From contig JAMWBK010000006.1 in assembly GCA_029953675.1 (NCBI GenBank), positions 496,001-560,000 on the forward strand: 64,000 nt of DNA, read 5' to 3'. Source of the DNA: Rhodosorus marinus (Eukaryota > Rhodophyta > Stylonematophyceae > Stylonematales > Stylonemataceae). Position 1 is the first letter of the stretch, and the number at the start of each line of letters is the position of its first letter. Both the position numbers and the translations under genes were made by a program. Of the stretch, positions 44,208-56,077 are shown piece by piece. Below the pieces are notes generated by a model that did no database searches, had not been told where the DNA came from, and saw only the letters and a list, made by a program, of their open reading frames with translations.

Positions 44208-44888
44208 ATGAGCCTCGAAGAAAATGCGAAGGTGGAGGAGAATGTGAGTAGTGGAAAGAATTGGACTTTGTGGTATGACAATGCCGCTGGGTTAAAAGAC
44301 ACAGGATCTGGGTTCAGTGCAAGAGGCCGTTCGAGGAGCGGGATGGGCAAGGTCGACCTGCATAATTGGGAATCATTTCTCCACAATCTGTCGGAGATTG
44401 ATAGCATAGACACGTTTTGGGCTCTCTTTAACTGCATCCTCGAGCCTTCGAAGCTACCGCGAGGAAGTAATTATCACTTCTTTCGGACGGGAGTGGAACC
44501 AAAGTGGGAGGATAAGTTCAATGAAGCAGGTGGGAAGTGGGTTCTGACAATTCCGAAAGGGAGAAAGGATTTGTTGGATATTTTTTGGCTGCATCTCGTA
44601 CTGGCTGTGGTTGGAGAAGTGTTCCCTCCAACCGCGGCGAACGATATTGCCGGGATCGTAACAAGCGTCAGGAAAAACCAAGACAGAATTGCGCTTTGGA
44701 CATGCAGCGCTTTAAATGTGGAGCTTCAAGAGCTTATTGGAAAGAGTTGGTCAGCTCTGGCGTGCCCTGGAGGTCTTCCAGTTGGGTTCACTCTGGAATA
44801 CCAGGTTCACAAAGATGCGATGGCGAAAACTTCGAGTTTCTATAACAAAGTCCGTTACTCAGTGCGTGGTGATTCTCCTCCTATCTAA
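44208..44888 (+). CDS. EIF4E: Translation initiation factor eIF4E
   Basis: mRNA 5'-cap binding subunit of eIF4F. From the ATG at 44208 it gives 226 residues, similar to animal eIF4E (217). An earlier in-frame ATG exists at 44175, so the exact start is uncertain. Conserved elements: NWTLWYDN (first strand), the cap-stacking Trp in LHNWESF, DTFWALFN, the second cap Trp and its Glu in GVEPKWEDKFNE, GGKWVLT, DIFWLHLVLAVVGE (region facing eIF4G) and RIALWTCS. Between the first strand and the first cap Trp lies an insert of about 18 residues rich in Gly, Ser and Arg (AAGLKDTGSGFSARGRSR), absent from the animal protein. No intron was seen. Confidence 0.88.
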   Translation: MSLEENAKVEENVSSGKNWTLWYDNAAGLKDTGSGFSARGRSRSGMGKVDLHNWESFLHNLSEIDSIDTFWALFNCILEPSKLPRGSNYHFFRTGVEPKWEDKFNEAGGKWVLTIPKGRKDLLDIFWLHLVLAVVGEVFPPTAANDIAGIVTSVRKNQDRIALWTCSALNVELQELIGKSWSALACPGGLPVGFTLEYQVHKDAMAKTSSFYNKVRYSVRGDSPPI

Positions 44889-45759
44889 CCGGAAGGCAAG
44901 CAGAGATTGCCACTTACGAAGCTTTCTCCTCAGAGCGCGCCTTGGAGAACATTGGAATACACTACCGCTATCTCAAAAGACTAGCGATGATTCCAACAAC
45001 ACGCAAATAAGAAACAAGCTGATTATATATACTAAAGAGAGCATATCTTCAAAACAAATGCACCGGGCTGTCATTTCCAAGATCAGATCAGCAGCTTAAG
45101 AACCGAAAACAAGGAAGGTTAAGAGCCACTACAAGCGATGACAAAACCTGATCATCCAGCTAAATGCTTCTGTGCAGAGCTGATCCCGATCAGTCAGCCA
45201 CGACATGCCCCCGCGACAAAAGCAAGCGGACACTCAACAGACTCAAATATATCCCTTCGTCCAAAAAAAGGCCCCAGAAAATAAAAAGCGTTCTAGGAGG
45301 GAAACTCAAGGTGAGCCAAAATTTCGACACCTAAATCCTTTATTAAACTTCAACTTTTCTCATGGTACCCCAAAATGAACAGATTTCGCAAATACGAGAT
45401 CCAGATCTGAACAATTATTGGGTGCGTCAATTCTAGATGTGGCTAAGCTTTGTACAATAGAAGTTTCGTACTAATATTGTGCAAGTTCGTGTGGAGAAGG
45501 GTTTTTGAAATTGTTTGCTTGGGATGAGGAAGAAGACGGGCGGAAGTTTCTGCCTGTCTTCGTCATTCTTTCCCCTTTCTTTTTGGTTTTTGGGCGTTTT
45601 TTTGAGTCTCTGGACAGTTTCACGGATACGGAAATGTTTTTCTTTTTGGAGGCTTTTTTTTTGTTTCGTTTGAGTAAAGGGTGAATACTAGATTCCAAAC
45701 GAAAAGGGGGTTGGTCTCTGTGGTTTCGTTTTAGGGCGGGAACGGTTGTGGGGGGAGTT
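44889..45759. other. eIF4E-maspardin spacer
   Basis: Frames at 44716-45099 are shadows of the eIF4E 3' end. About 45240-45460 is AT-rich; about 45470-45759 is strongly G/T-rich (leader of maspardin), which makes its antisense frame Lys/Ser/Pro-rich and spurious. Confidence 0.4.
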
Positions 45760-47603
45760 ATGGGTGAACTAGCGAAGGGGTCTGAGTACGCTAATTTTAG
45801 AGCGTGGGTACCGAGGAAGAGAATTCCTATTGGCAGCAACAAGGCTCAGACATGGATTTACTTCGACTGGGGTCCGACGGATTATCCGGAGCCGCTTGTA
45901 TTTATTCACTCAACGGCGGGATCTGCTGATGTTTTCTACAATCAGATGTTGGATCTCGGCAAGAGGGGATACCGGGTTGTGTCTGTTGAGATTGCTTCGT
46001 ACTATCATGTGGAGGAGTTCATAGATGCGTTCCAGTTGTTTTTGGATATGTTGAACCTTCGCGTTATTCACATGTATGGGGCTGGTTTGGGCGGCTACCT
46101 AGCGTTGGTATACTCGGCGCATCGACCGGAGGCTGTGAAGTCGTTGGTATTGACACATTCTTATGCGAACACTTCCAAAGTCTTCACACCTTTGCGCCAG
46201 GGGCCGAACACGCTTCGTTGGATGCCAGATTTTGTTATCAGGAAGGCGACCCAATCACTTCTTCCGACGGGTAGAGCAGAACTGCACGTAGCCATGGCTG
46301 TCGAATTTATTCTTGCAAGAATCGAAGAAACAGAACATACCAAGCTTGCTGGACGCCTGGCCTTAATGCGTTCGTCCGAATCTGTAAAATCGCTGAAGCT
46401 CCCAGATAGTCGAATCACAATCATCGATGCGGTCAACTGGGGCAATGCAAAGGGAGAAGAGGCATCCAATGACCTGGTGGAAATGTTCCCAAGAGCTCGA
46501 ATCGCGTATGTTAAAACGCAGGGAGAATTCATCTACCTTTCGGATCCGGATGAAGTAAACGTGCATCTCGTGGTGCACATGCGCCGAAACGCACCAGAAC
46601 CTAGCGAAGCGCAAAGGCTTCCTCTACCGGCGCGAGCTCGTGTGAAGGATCCAATAGAGGCTCGGAAACTGAGAGAATTGGCGAAGGAAGATCATCTCGA
46701 GCCAGAGTACAAATATATTGAGGAAGTGCAGTCCCTTAAAACCGCTTTTCCGAACGCGGACGTCCCAATGCTCGCTTCTGCACTGAGCGCTTTTAACGGT
46801 GACTTAGATGTAGTCTCCAGACTCATCTACGACGGATCGATAAAACAGAGCTGGAAAGGCCCGATCGCACCATACATCATAAACAAGTTAAGTAAGTTGA
46901 GCAAACCTGTGTCTTGCGTTGCGAGAAGCAGTGAAACAGAAGAAAGAAGAATGCGATCACGCTATCTTCGGACTCCCTTATTTCTGAACTCAAATTTGTT
47001 CCTTTGAACTATTACGACTTGATAGAACCTAGGGATGGTGCCGCTCCAGCAAGAGTTCGGCTGTCGCCCGCGATCATTGAGGAAGAGCATCCTAAACATT
47101 CCCATGATTATATCGCTCGTGGTCCAATTTCCCATCAAGCTCGTGAGGTAAGGTCCTTTCCACCTTCAGCACAGCAGGCTTTGACCTGACCCTCATCTGA
47201 TTTTTCGCAGCACCGCGAATCCCCGTCACGTGAACGTCAAAACGAGAAAGCCGAACCTGCGTTTCCCGTTCCAGCTAAGCCTGCCAGGTTTCCTTCGGGT
47301 GTCGACGACGACGAAGAAAATCCTCTGCTGCTTGTAGCAGAAAAGGCTCTGGTAGCTGGTCCCGAGACTACCCAAGGCCACGAACCGCAAGGGTTGGTTG
47401 GAATTCTAACAGCAGAAGAGGCGAATTCCAAATCACCCACACTGAAGATCACGAACGAGGACAATCAATTGCCCCAAAACAAGTCTACTGAAGACGTCAA
47501 CCCTGCGCACATAACGTCAATGAGCTCGCAGAGGAAGAGCCCGTCAAAGTCCACTGAAAAAGATGAGGATGACCCCTGGAAGCGGTACCGGAATGTTCGA
47601 TAG
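45760..47603 (+). CDS. SPG21: Maspardin (SPG21-like) with C-terminal CUE-like domain
   Basis: Alpha/beta-hydrolase-fold protein related to human maspardin (SPG21), an endosomal/trans-Golgi protein thought to work as an adaptor. Exons 45760-46891, 47026-47147 and 47211-47603 (introns 134 and 63 bases), 548 residues; human maspardin has 308. Residues about 1-290 match the family along their length: FRAWVPRKRIPIG, FDWGPTDYPEPLVFIHSTAGS, LRVIHMYGAGLGGYLAL (nucleophile position reads GAGLGG, with Ala in place of the catalytic Ser, close to GASLGG in human), and RARIAYVKTQGEFIYLS. After RKLRELAKEDHLEPEY comes a CUE-like ubiquitin-binding motif (about 325-365, SLKTAFPNADVPMLASAL, FNGDLDVVSRLI). The last two exons encode a disordered, acidic/basic tail ending near DPWKRYRN. 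Loss of the Ser argues for a non-enzymatic role. Confidence 0.83.
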
Positions 47604-48284
47604 TGGTCATGTAATCCCCAGGGGATCCCTTTGCAAAGTACTCGTCATCTGCGGAGCGATTGCGGTGGCTAAACGAAGGGTTGTAATCTTGTACAACACA
47701 ATTAAATATAAGACACTAGATACAAAATTTTGCAGTAAAACCATCACTCCGATATGGCTCCGGATGAGGTCGCTCTAAGCATACGCCCAGAGGTCATTCA
47801 GGAGAGTCGTAAGAAGCGATGGGGGAAGAGTCAGGCTCCTTGCTCGAATTCGTTGCGATACTGGAGTACAAACACCTCACGGCCTGGAGTAACGGCCTGC
47901 CCGGAGCAAGAGTTTTGGCTTTCAGTCCTGGAGGCTGCTCGTAGTGTCTCCATGTCCATCCACAGAGCTGCGGTTTGCACGTCTGTAAGGTACGGATCCT
48001 TATAGGACACAGCCCTAGAAAGGAAGACGTTAAGGAATTTGGAAGGCTCCAATTTGGCCTCGAGAGGGGAGTTCCTTGAGTTCCTTGAGTTCCTTGAGTT
48101 CCATGATGCCTCGGTTATTCCTCGGTGTAGCGCTGGTTCAAACCGAGCGCAACGATTCGACGGGAATGCAAATTGTCGACGTCTCTCGCCCGGCTACCTT
48201 CCGGATCCGTTGGAAGGGGGGTTAGAGCGAGGAGCTTCAATAACTTGTATACTTTACAATGTCGAGTCAGTTCTTTTGAATCAG
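47604..48284. other. Convergent spacer with 9-base repeat
   Basis: Holds the 3' ends of maspardin and the SET gene. A 9-base unit GAGTTCCTT is repeated about three and a half times at 48069-48102. Frames on both strands here are short and unremarkable. Confidence 0.45.
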
Positions 48285-51200
48285 TTAGTTCAGGAATAGA
48301 CGACAATTAGAAGCTCCACAATTGCACGGCAGTTTTGCTTCCTCGTCATCAAAGTTGAATTTGTAGTCATAGGTTAGCTCCTCATCGACCCTGATGACCC
48401 GCTTCGTTGTGATAACAATAGCCCGACGCCCGTCGACTTTGATAGTCCTCGAGTAGCAATTCGGGTCGCACGAGTGGTTGATGAACCTCGCATAGTTGCC
48501 AGTCATTGTCGCGTCAACAATTTGATCGTCATCCAAGCGGAACATGTAGCATCCAATCCCTTTGCTGTCATAGTACGCTTCGCGCCCGTCCGACAAGGAC
48601 GGTCGAATGATCTCCCCGCAATACTCAATCACCATCTCTTCTGGAGTAAACTCTCTCATTGCATAAAGGCCAAGCCCTTGTATGCCACTCATTCTGATCT
48701 GCGTCTTTACCTTCCATTTTCGCAGCATGGACTTGTGCTGCAGTGAATCCTCAATTTCACTCTTCCGCCGGACGTTTTGAGCTTCCCCATCCTCTTCCTC
48801 GTCATCAACCTTAGCCTGCAGGGACACAACCGAGAACCATATCAGAACCAAATTCCGGAGGTGAACACAATCACAAGCGAAACGTCTTAGCCCTACCTCA
48901 GGATCTGCGCTCGCCACAACAGAGCTCTTACTCAACTGCAGACCGCTCGAAATTCCCTCCGTTCGGACACAGCCGCTGACGTTGTAGCCAAACGCACGCC
49001 CAGTAGGCTGAAAATACTGGAATTCATACTCTCTTGCATGTGTCGCTTCTGGCAACAGCTCCAGAATCGAACGGACAGATGGCAGGGACAGTCCAAACGC
49101 GCGAAGTGCATCTGATCGAGGAACTCGAGCACACAGGTCCGGAGCGTACCATGTGGGGTCAAGCCCGCTGAATAACTCTTTCCGAGAGGAATTCACTCGA
49201 TTGAGCACCTGCGACATGAAAAGGGCAAAGGAGAAAGCTGAGGATTCGCAAAGGTGCAGCTCTAAGGTGATTCCCGTTATCAAGAAGGGTGAGAAATTGT
49301 CCTACCTCCCCCCATGCAGCAGCTGGTGTTCGTTGTACGATTCTAAAGTCGTCGTCTTCACACTGAACGCAGAATATAGGCCCGGACTGGTCATCCCCCA
49401 CGACAGATAAGAAGTACAGGCATCGGGTGAAGGGTGACTTTACACTAAAAAATCGTCGAACTGCTTTATACCCGATTGGGTAGAGCACCTCTTTCTCCTG
49501 ATAAATCGACAGGTACGGGATGATTTGCCCAGTAGCGACTAGAGCATATGCACCACACCGAACCGACTCCACCGTATCATTCCGACCTCGGATCCCAGGC
49601 GGGGTCATATCTGCCTGAAGACGCTTTCGTACTTCACGTACTGAGAGCCCAACACTGCATCCGCGCTGCTCAGCATGCTCAGCACAAAGGAGGAGCTTGT
49701 ATCCCGCTTTTCCATATTTGTGAATACATTTAGTTTTCAACGAGCAGCTCAAGTGGTAGTTATGCTTACAAAGGCGGCTGGCACACCCCACACTGGCCCC
49801 AGATTTCTTGCAGTAGAAGCATTTCAATCCTCGCGCCCGAAAGACCGCAGAAGTAACGTGACAGAGCAGAGCAGGTGTTGAAGGCTCTTCATAGACCTCC
49901 GAGCTCCAGAGCGCGCACATCACATGCACCCACAAACCGTTCCCGACAGGTATAAACCGACCGGCAACTTCAGTTTCTTCTTCAGATCGGCATAATTCAC
50001 ACTGACGAGTTGATTTTTTGATGTCAAGACCCCAGGTCGAAATCGGTTCAAGGCCCAAATCGAAGTCCAGCGACTCCTCGCTAAGGTCGGACTCATCCAT
50101 TGGAATGTCCTGTGTGGTCCGGTCTTCTTCAACCACTTTCACGACGGAGACAGCCTCCGCGTCCTTCCCACCAGGAGCAGAGTTTCTTGCTTTGGCAGTA
50201 CCCTCATTTCGTCCGTGCTCAGGAACGGCCGAATCCGCTCCAGATCCGTCATGGACCTCGTCTCTACAAGAGAAACACAAGTATTTCTTGCCAAGACTCT
50301 TGGCCACAAACTCTTCGTCACATGACTGATGGATTAGCGAATGACACTCGCCACATTTCAAAACCGCTCGTCCTCGAGGAGGACCCGTGCACTTTCTGCA
50401 TGAGATCCACTTTTCTCTTGTGCTCCAGCATCTTTCACACGATAGCACTGAATGATCTTGCATCTCGCCGTCTAATGAATAGCCTCCAATCCGGCGAGAG
50501 ACGCCTGTCGGTCCTGCAAAACGTTCAGGTCGAGAGTGACAAATTTCACATGTCCTGCACTCCCTACAGCGCATAGCTCCACTGCCGCTTCGGAGGCTTC
50601 CCAATTTGTCGTCTTCCGCTATGCACTCGATATGGAACCTCTTCTCACATGAGGTGCATTTGACGCAATGAGTGGTTTCCCTATTCGAACAGTAAGGACA
50701 ACTAGAGCACCATTCACAAAACCAAGCTGGCGCGTCACTGGCCAACATTCCCGCCCGAACTCGCGAGTAAGCAGTTCGAAGCATCTCTGGTTCGGGGATT
50801 TCCGATTCTCCAAGCGATGCTTTGCGCCCTTGCAAGCAGAACGTGTGGAAACCATCGCCACAGGAAGCGCAGAATCGCATTGGCGATGAACCTGATGAAC
50901 ATCCGCAGACCAAGCACAACTCTGCATCCAATGCTAGTCTTGAAAACATTTGCCTAGACTTGATTGTAACCTCAGTGGTCTCCGGCAACTCTTGGCCTCT
51001 CTTTTGTGGTTCCTCGAGTTTCTTCTCCTCCTCCTTCTCTTCTACGCCTGAATTCTCATCCGAAAGCGACTCGTGCTCGTCTGGAGCAGTGATCAGCGTC
51101 TTCCTCTTTCGGTTCATGATGTTATCGTTTTCCATGAAACTCGAGAGCTCCTCCATCACAAAAGCCTTTCCGCGGCCTGCGCGCCGGTTGCCGCTCTTCA

Positions 51201-54200
51201 CATCCTTAAGCCGCTCTTTTAATAGTCCTCTGCTCTTCCTGACCTTAGTCCTCGTGCAGATTGTGCAATACCATTTCTTTAGAGAGTCCTGACCCATTCG
51301 TTCCAGTTCACCTTCTGCAATTCCTTCGCAAGCAATGTGCACCCATTTCTCACATCCATCGCATACGACCATGTCGAGGTCTTCTGCCCTGTACGCTTTA
51401 TCACAAACAGGGCAAAAGTCGCCATGGTAGTATCCCTTGCGGCATTCTGCGCAAAACCCATCGTCGGCAACTTTTCCTTTCGTATCAGTACGCTCGCAGT
51501 GGTCACATATATTACAAATGTCGCACTTAAAGCCCCCAGGAAAGTCCGCAGTCTTGTTCTCTTTCGACTCTGTAGCAGCCGGTTTCAGGCACTCGGCGTG
51601 GAAACCACGCTTGCACTTCGCGCATCTTATAGAAACACATTTCGATTCCATACCCTCCTTCTCGGAACAGATCACGCAACAATCGCAGCGCGGACAAGTC
51701 CACCCATCCGGGATTGACATGGTGATCAGAGGAGGGTCTATGCACAAAGCATGCGAACTGCTGTGACACTTAGTGCACTCAAGAAGCGGACCGCGTCGGG
51801 TTTCAATATCATCATCTTCGCATATTTTGCAATGAGCCACATCCTCAATCCCCTCTTGACCCCCTTTCCGAATCGGCAGGAATAATCCCTTGCTTAGAGT
51901 TCTGTCTAGCTCGCTGTGCTCGGGACAAAACGTTTCGAATGTAGCTGTGAACGCTGCCCCGTTGTATACTCCGCAAGCAAAGTGGAACGGTTGACAACAA
52001 GCTGTCTTCATGTGCATACACGACATGGATGCTCCAGGCTTTCCACAAACGATGCAAATCAGCTCCGAGAACTGTCCTATGGCCTTGTCCAGACCTCCAA
52101 ATACTTGTGGGCCTTCGCTCTCGGTGACCCCGGGGCACCACAACGCGCAATTCCGATGTACGTAGACTTCTTCGTCCTCCGCAATTTCAATAGGGCCTTC
52201 CAGAATTCCTTGACACGCAACGCGATCTCCGCTCTCGCAGCAGAACACACAAACAGCTTCTGCCCCAACGCCTGACAGAACTTCCAGCGGAGTCCACGCT
52301 TTCAATTTTTCGGCTCGGAGGTCCCCTGTTGCTGTCCTTGGTCCGTCCATCTGATCAGCATTCAACACCTTCTCGAGTGACTCAATTGATGGCTTAAACT
52401 TTCTCTTAGTCTCAGCCGAGGCTGCCGAAGGAGGGGAGTCGCCTAAGCTCTTCGATGTTAAACCTAGTACTTTTGGAGGTTTTCCCGGCGAAGCGTGTGG
52501 GCCGAATTTTCGCTTGGTAGTAGACGTGGCCCAATTCTTCTTTTTCATAATTTTAGCCCTTGAAGCCGAACGAAGGCGACCTTTCTCGCCTTTGGTTCTC
52601 CCTCTTTTTGAATTCTCCGATTGCTTCAAATCTGTAACTGCCACTTCAGACTTCATTTCGCCTTTAGTGTGCAGTCCAGTTGTCTCCTTCGGGCGCTTCA
52701 AGTCTCTGACTGTAACCTCAGATTTTCTCTCGCCTTTTGTGTGCGGTTCTGTTGTCTTCTTCGGGCGCTTCAAACCTGTGACCGCAACCTCAGACTTCAT
52801 CTGGCCTTTAACGCGTGGTCCTGTTGTCTTCTTCGGGCGCTTCAAGTCTCTGACTGCAACCTCAGACTTTGTCTCGCCTTTACCCGGCGGTATTGTTGTC
52901 TTTACCGCGTGCTTCAAGTCCGTGGCCTTAACCCCAGGCTTCATCTCGCCTTCAGCGTGCGGTCCTGTTGTCTTCGCCGGATGCCATAAATCTGTGCTGA
53001 TGACCTTAGACTTGGTTTCGCCTACAGTTCTCGGTCTTTTGGTATTCTCGGCGTGCTTCAGGTCTCTCGCCTCAGACTTCGTCTTGTCCTTAGTTCTCGG
53101 TCTTCTCGTCTTCCCCGAGTGCTTCAAATCTGGCACTGTGGCCTCAGACTTAACCTCGCCTTCAGTTCGGGGTCTTGTTGTCTCCCTTGAATGCTTTGAA
53201 TCTGTGCCTGTGACCTCAGACTTCAAATTTATCAAAAGATCATCGGTTGCCTTCTCCGCATGGACCGGCTCTGGGGAAATGGCAACAGTCGGGAAATCTA
53301 GAGCTGTAAGGTCCTTCCTTTGTACCTTCTCAGTTGGTGGTATACTACAACGGAAGCGCCTTGCCAGTTTTGTGGATCCACCCAAGGAAGTTTCCGTACT
53401 CTTCAATCCTTCGGGATCTTCCGTACTCTTCGATCCTTCGGAATCTTCAGCACTTTTCAGTCTTTCAGACTTTTCCCTATTCTCGGGTTCTTTGGAATTT
53501 TCCCTACTCTTCAATCCCTCGCGAACGGGTTTGGCAGGTGGAATAACCCAGCCTTCCGCCTCCACAACTTCGGTCTCCATTTCGCCAGAGGCGACTTCCT
53601 GTTTTCTTTTCGTCTTCTTCAAATTCGCCAAATTGAGCCCGTTCACGAGAGGTGCCTTCTTCGCAAGCTGCTCCTGCGGTTTAACCCAACCAAGCGTCAC
53701 CTCCTTTGAATGTGATTCAATGCCGCGTAAGTGCAGTTTTGTTTGTACATGTTTTGTGTTCGACTGCATACGACGTGCTTGTCCTTTGGTTTCCTTAGAA
53801 GCTTTCTTCCCAGCCCCAATATGGTGTTTCAGAGCCTGGCTCTTACTAGCGTTCAAACCTTTCGTGTTCATGTCACGTTCGTCTTGTCCTCGCTGAGTGC
53901 TGCTTCTGCTCTTTCGGTTCAGAGGCTTCTTCTTGATCTGTGGAAGCATATCGTCACTAGAGCTACTTTGTGGTAGATCCCCATTACTCCCAGGCGATTC
54001 ACCGAGCCGCGAGTTCTTCTGAATACCAAGTTCAACTCTCCGACGTCTTGGCAGTCTACAGTCCACTGCTGGAGGCTCAGACCCTGCAACCACATCCGCC
54101 CTACGTCCAGGATCTTTACCATTAACAGCTAAGGATGGACCGCGGGGGACACAAGGAACACCAATTTCTTGCAGCCCTCCGACGGCGGCAACTGTTCCTT

Positions 54201-54513
54201 TTGAAGGACCAAGCTCATTGACTAGTCTTCCACTGTTCCCCTGCTTGGTACCTTCCCTGTGTTTAGGGCTGCGATGGCCAGCAATCTTGGAGCTTAAATA
54301 ATCTTGCCCGGGTGACATCGGCCCGTTGCGATTTGGTCTGGTCGCGTACTTTGTCCCGCGGTCTCCATCCAAATCGTTGTCTTTCGAGCCGACCCTGTCG
54401 AAAAAATCTTCTTCAGTTCCAGGCATTCTGTCATTTACAGGCTTGACCCGTTTCCTAAGTAACAGAACCCCCCGATATCCTCCGCTCTGGGACCAGTTCT
54501 CCTCATCTTCCAT
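48285..54513 (-). CDS. KMT2/trithorax-type histone H3K4 methyltransferase
   Basis: Nuclear H3 lysine-4 methyltransferase of the MLL/trithorax class. Exons in coding order 54513-49306, 49208-48897, 48815-48285 (introns 97 and 81 bases); 2016 residues. The first exon alone has 1736 codons. Order: disordered N-terminus (1-740) with a 24-residue tandem repeat (about 430-645); extended PHD (about 748-865, CVFCCESGDRVACQG ... CALWCPG ... FETFCPEH); several PHD fingers (about 890-1090 and 1195-1420, Cys4-His-Cys3 pattern); second extended PHD (about 1500-1616); FYRN (about 1650-1735) and FYRC (about 1737-1840, YQYFQPTGRAFGYNVSG-like); SET (about 1875-1998) with GLGLYAMREF, MVIEYCGEIIRP, RFINHSCDPNCYS and ELTYDYKF; post-SET CNCGASNCRLFLN. 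All SET catalytic motifs are intact. The start is the first ATG of the open frame. MLL-like PHD number exceeds that of plant ATX proteins. Confidence 0.92.
52583..53223 (-). repeat. 72-base in-frame minisatellite within KMT2 gene
   Basis: About nine imperfect tandem copies of a 72-base unit, read as 24 residues of the form KSEVAVRDLKRPKKTT then GPRVKGQM-like sequence; one copy is 22 residues. The unit is strongly basic, with a conserved DLK core, TK/RT-x-P and KGE motifs. The frame is kept across all copies. The opposite strand of the repeat is also open for hundreds of codons because of this regular composition. Confidence 0.85.
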
Positions 54514-56077
54514 CAAGGGTAACCCTTCGTAGGCGTCCTTTTCGCCTGCCAAACCTTCGCATTACCGCTTCTAATCCTTCTATACATCAGTAGATAGCTT
54601 AAATTCCTCCAAGCTCTCGAACTCTCGTTTCCAGGCCCTCCCATTCCTACCTCCCTTCCCAATACCGGAATCCCCATAAACCAAAGCTTCCACTTTTCTC
54701 GTCATCCCGACAATCTGCAAGTAAGGAACCCCCAGTCGGACAAAACAAAAGTTGTCCCAAACAGATTATCAAATCCAAGGAAAAAAAATTACATAAATAC
54801 TCAATCCAACCGCTCCGTGTCCCCCGTGGACACATCAGAGAATTTTCGCTTAGCAGATGAACTATTTTAAGATCGTACTGCCATCAAAATATCTTCGAAA
54901 TCTTAATCTAGCTCTTCCTTTAACCCCTAGGATGTTCTGACTACAAAAAAATATTCTTCTGAAAAACAAAATAAATTACGTATTAATCGTTTGATGAAGA
55001 AGACTATAAGGGCTGGATCTTCTTTGAGGTACGAAGGTATTATGACAATTCTGTACTATAATTTAGATTATTTTGGGGAGGGTTAGTTTTGCGCGGGAAT
55101 TATGCGGCGTGTGGTAACTGGAGGTAATGCAAATGGCGGGTCTGGGTAAGGGATGGTTGAGCAGCTGAGATTAGACTCTTGAAGTACGAAAGGTGGGTCT
55201 GATTCGAGACGATGGAAGGATTCCTGATCTGTACGGCCCCAGAGAGATCAGAATATTCTACTGTTTCAATCGTTCACTGGGGTGCGCTCCAACTCACCCG
55301 CGGTGTGAGCAGATCACAGAGACTGGAGATAGATCCTCACCGAATCGAAACAACACCGTGCCTTGGGGTCTGAGCTCTCTTGTCTGACTGAAAAGTCCTC
55401 GTACATATGCACGCGGCTGACGAGAAGGGGATTGTTCTGGTCTGCTGTTGCTAGAGAGAGAATCACACCCTTGGAAAAAACGACGTTGTTGTCTGCATAT
55501 CGGACTCCGCTTGCCGAAATCCAAAAAATAGAGCAACGAGATTGTTCACCCTGGGACCAATATATTCAGAACACCATAGCCACCGTAGGCGTCGGTCCGT
55601 TCCTGGATATACGCCTACTCACCCCCAGCTACTTGCCCAGAGAAAATCCTAAACGAAGCCTTTCTTGCATTGACCTCTTGCATGTTCATGAGCGTCTGTC
55701 AGAGAGATAGCCTCAGCGGTCCAGAGTTTTCAACAGGGAATTGTGCTCTACATGATAGCAGAAAAACACATCAAAAGCATTGGAAGGCAACCAGCAGCTT
55801 ACTATTGTTAAGGTCGCATGATCCTCAAAGCTTCTGACCAGGTTCCGAAAATACAGTCAATTTCAATGGGGTCAATCAATTTTCAGTCTTTCAGGTGCTT
55901 TTTTTGAAAGACAAGTGTTGTACTTTCCCCGAAAATGACTGAATCTCTGCAACACGCTTTTGAGGACGGATAGATCGGAGAGGTGTTTAGTGATGGAGGA
56001 GATCCTTTGTTGTGTTAAGGACACCGGGGTTAATGAGGGTGAAGCGAACCGAACTGGAGTAGAAAGCAAGAATCAAA
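54514..56077. other. KMT2 leader; probable unannotated + gene
   Basis: About 54514-54840 is C-rich (leader of the minus-strand KMT2 gene). About 54840-55060 is AT-rich. About 55060-55160 is G/T-rich, with an ATG at 55102 and a GG|GTAAGG donor at 55146. The next 550 bases are GC-richer and hold protein-like frames (RDDGRIPDLYGPREIRIFY from about 55196; frames to 55710). I could not assemble a consistent gene. See findings. Confidence 0.35.

Noticed and set aside
46892-47025. Maspardin ending at 47007 without splicing
   Set aside because: A canonical GTAAGT donor and GATAG acceptor rejoin the frame to a conserved-looking C-terminal tail; the unspliced end is a random-looking 38 residues.
48120-48160. 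GGTTCAAAC near 48130 as a tRNA T arm
   Set aside because: The stem has a mismatch and there is no anticodon arm upstream.
52514-53896. A 460-codon + strand ORF
   Set aside because: It is exactly antisense to the KMT2 repeat region; the regular 72-base unit keeps the opposite frame open. It has Phe/Ser/Val-rich composition and no family resemblance.
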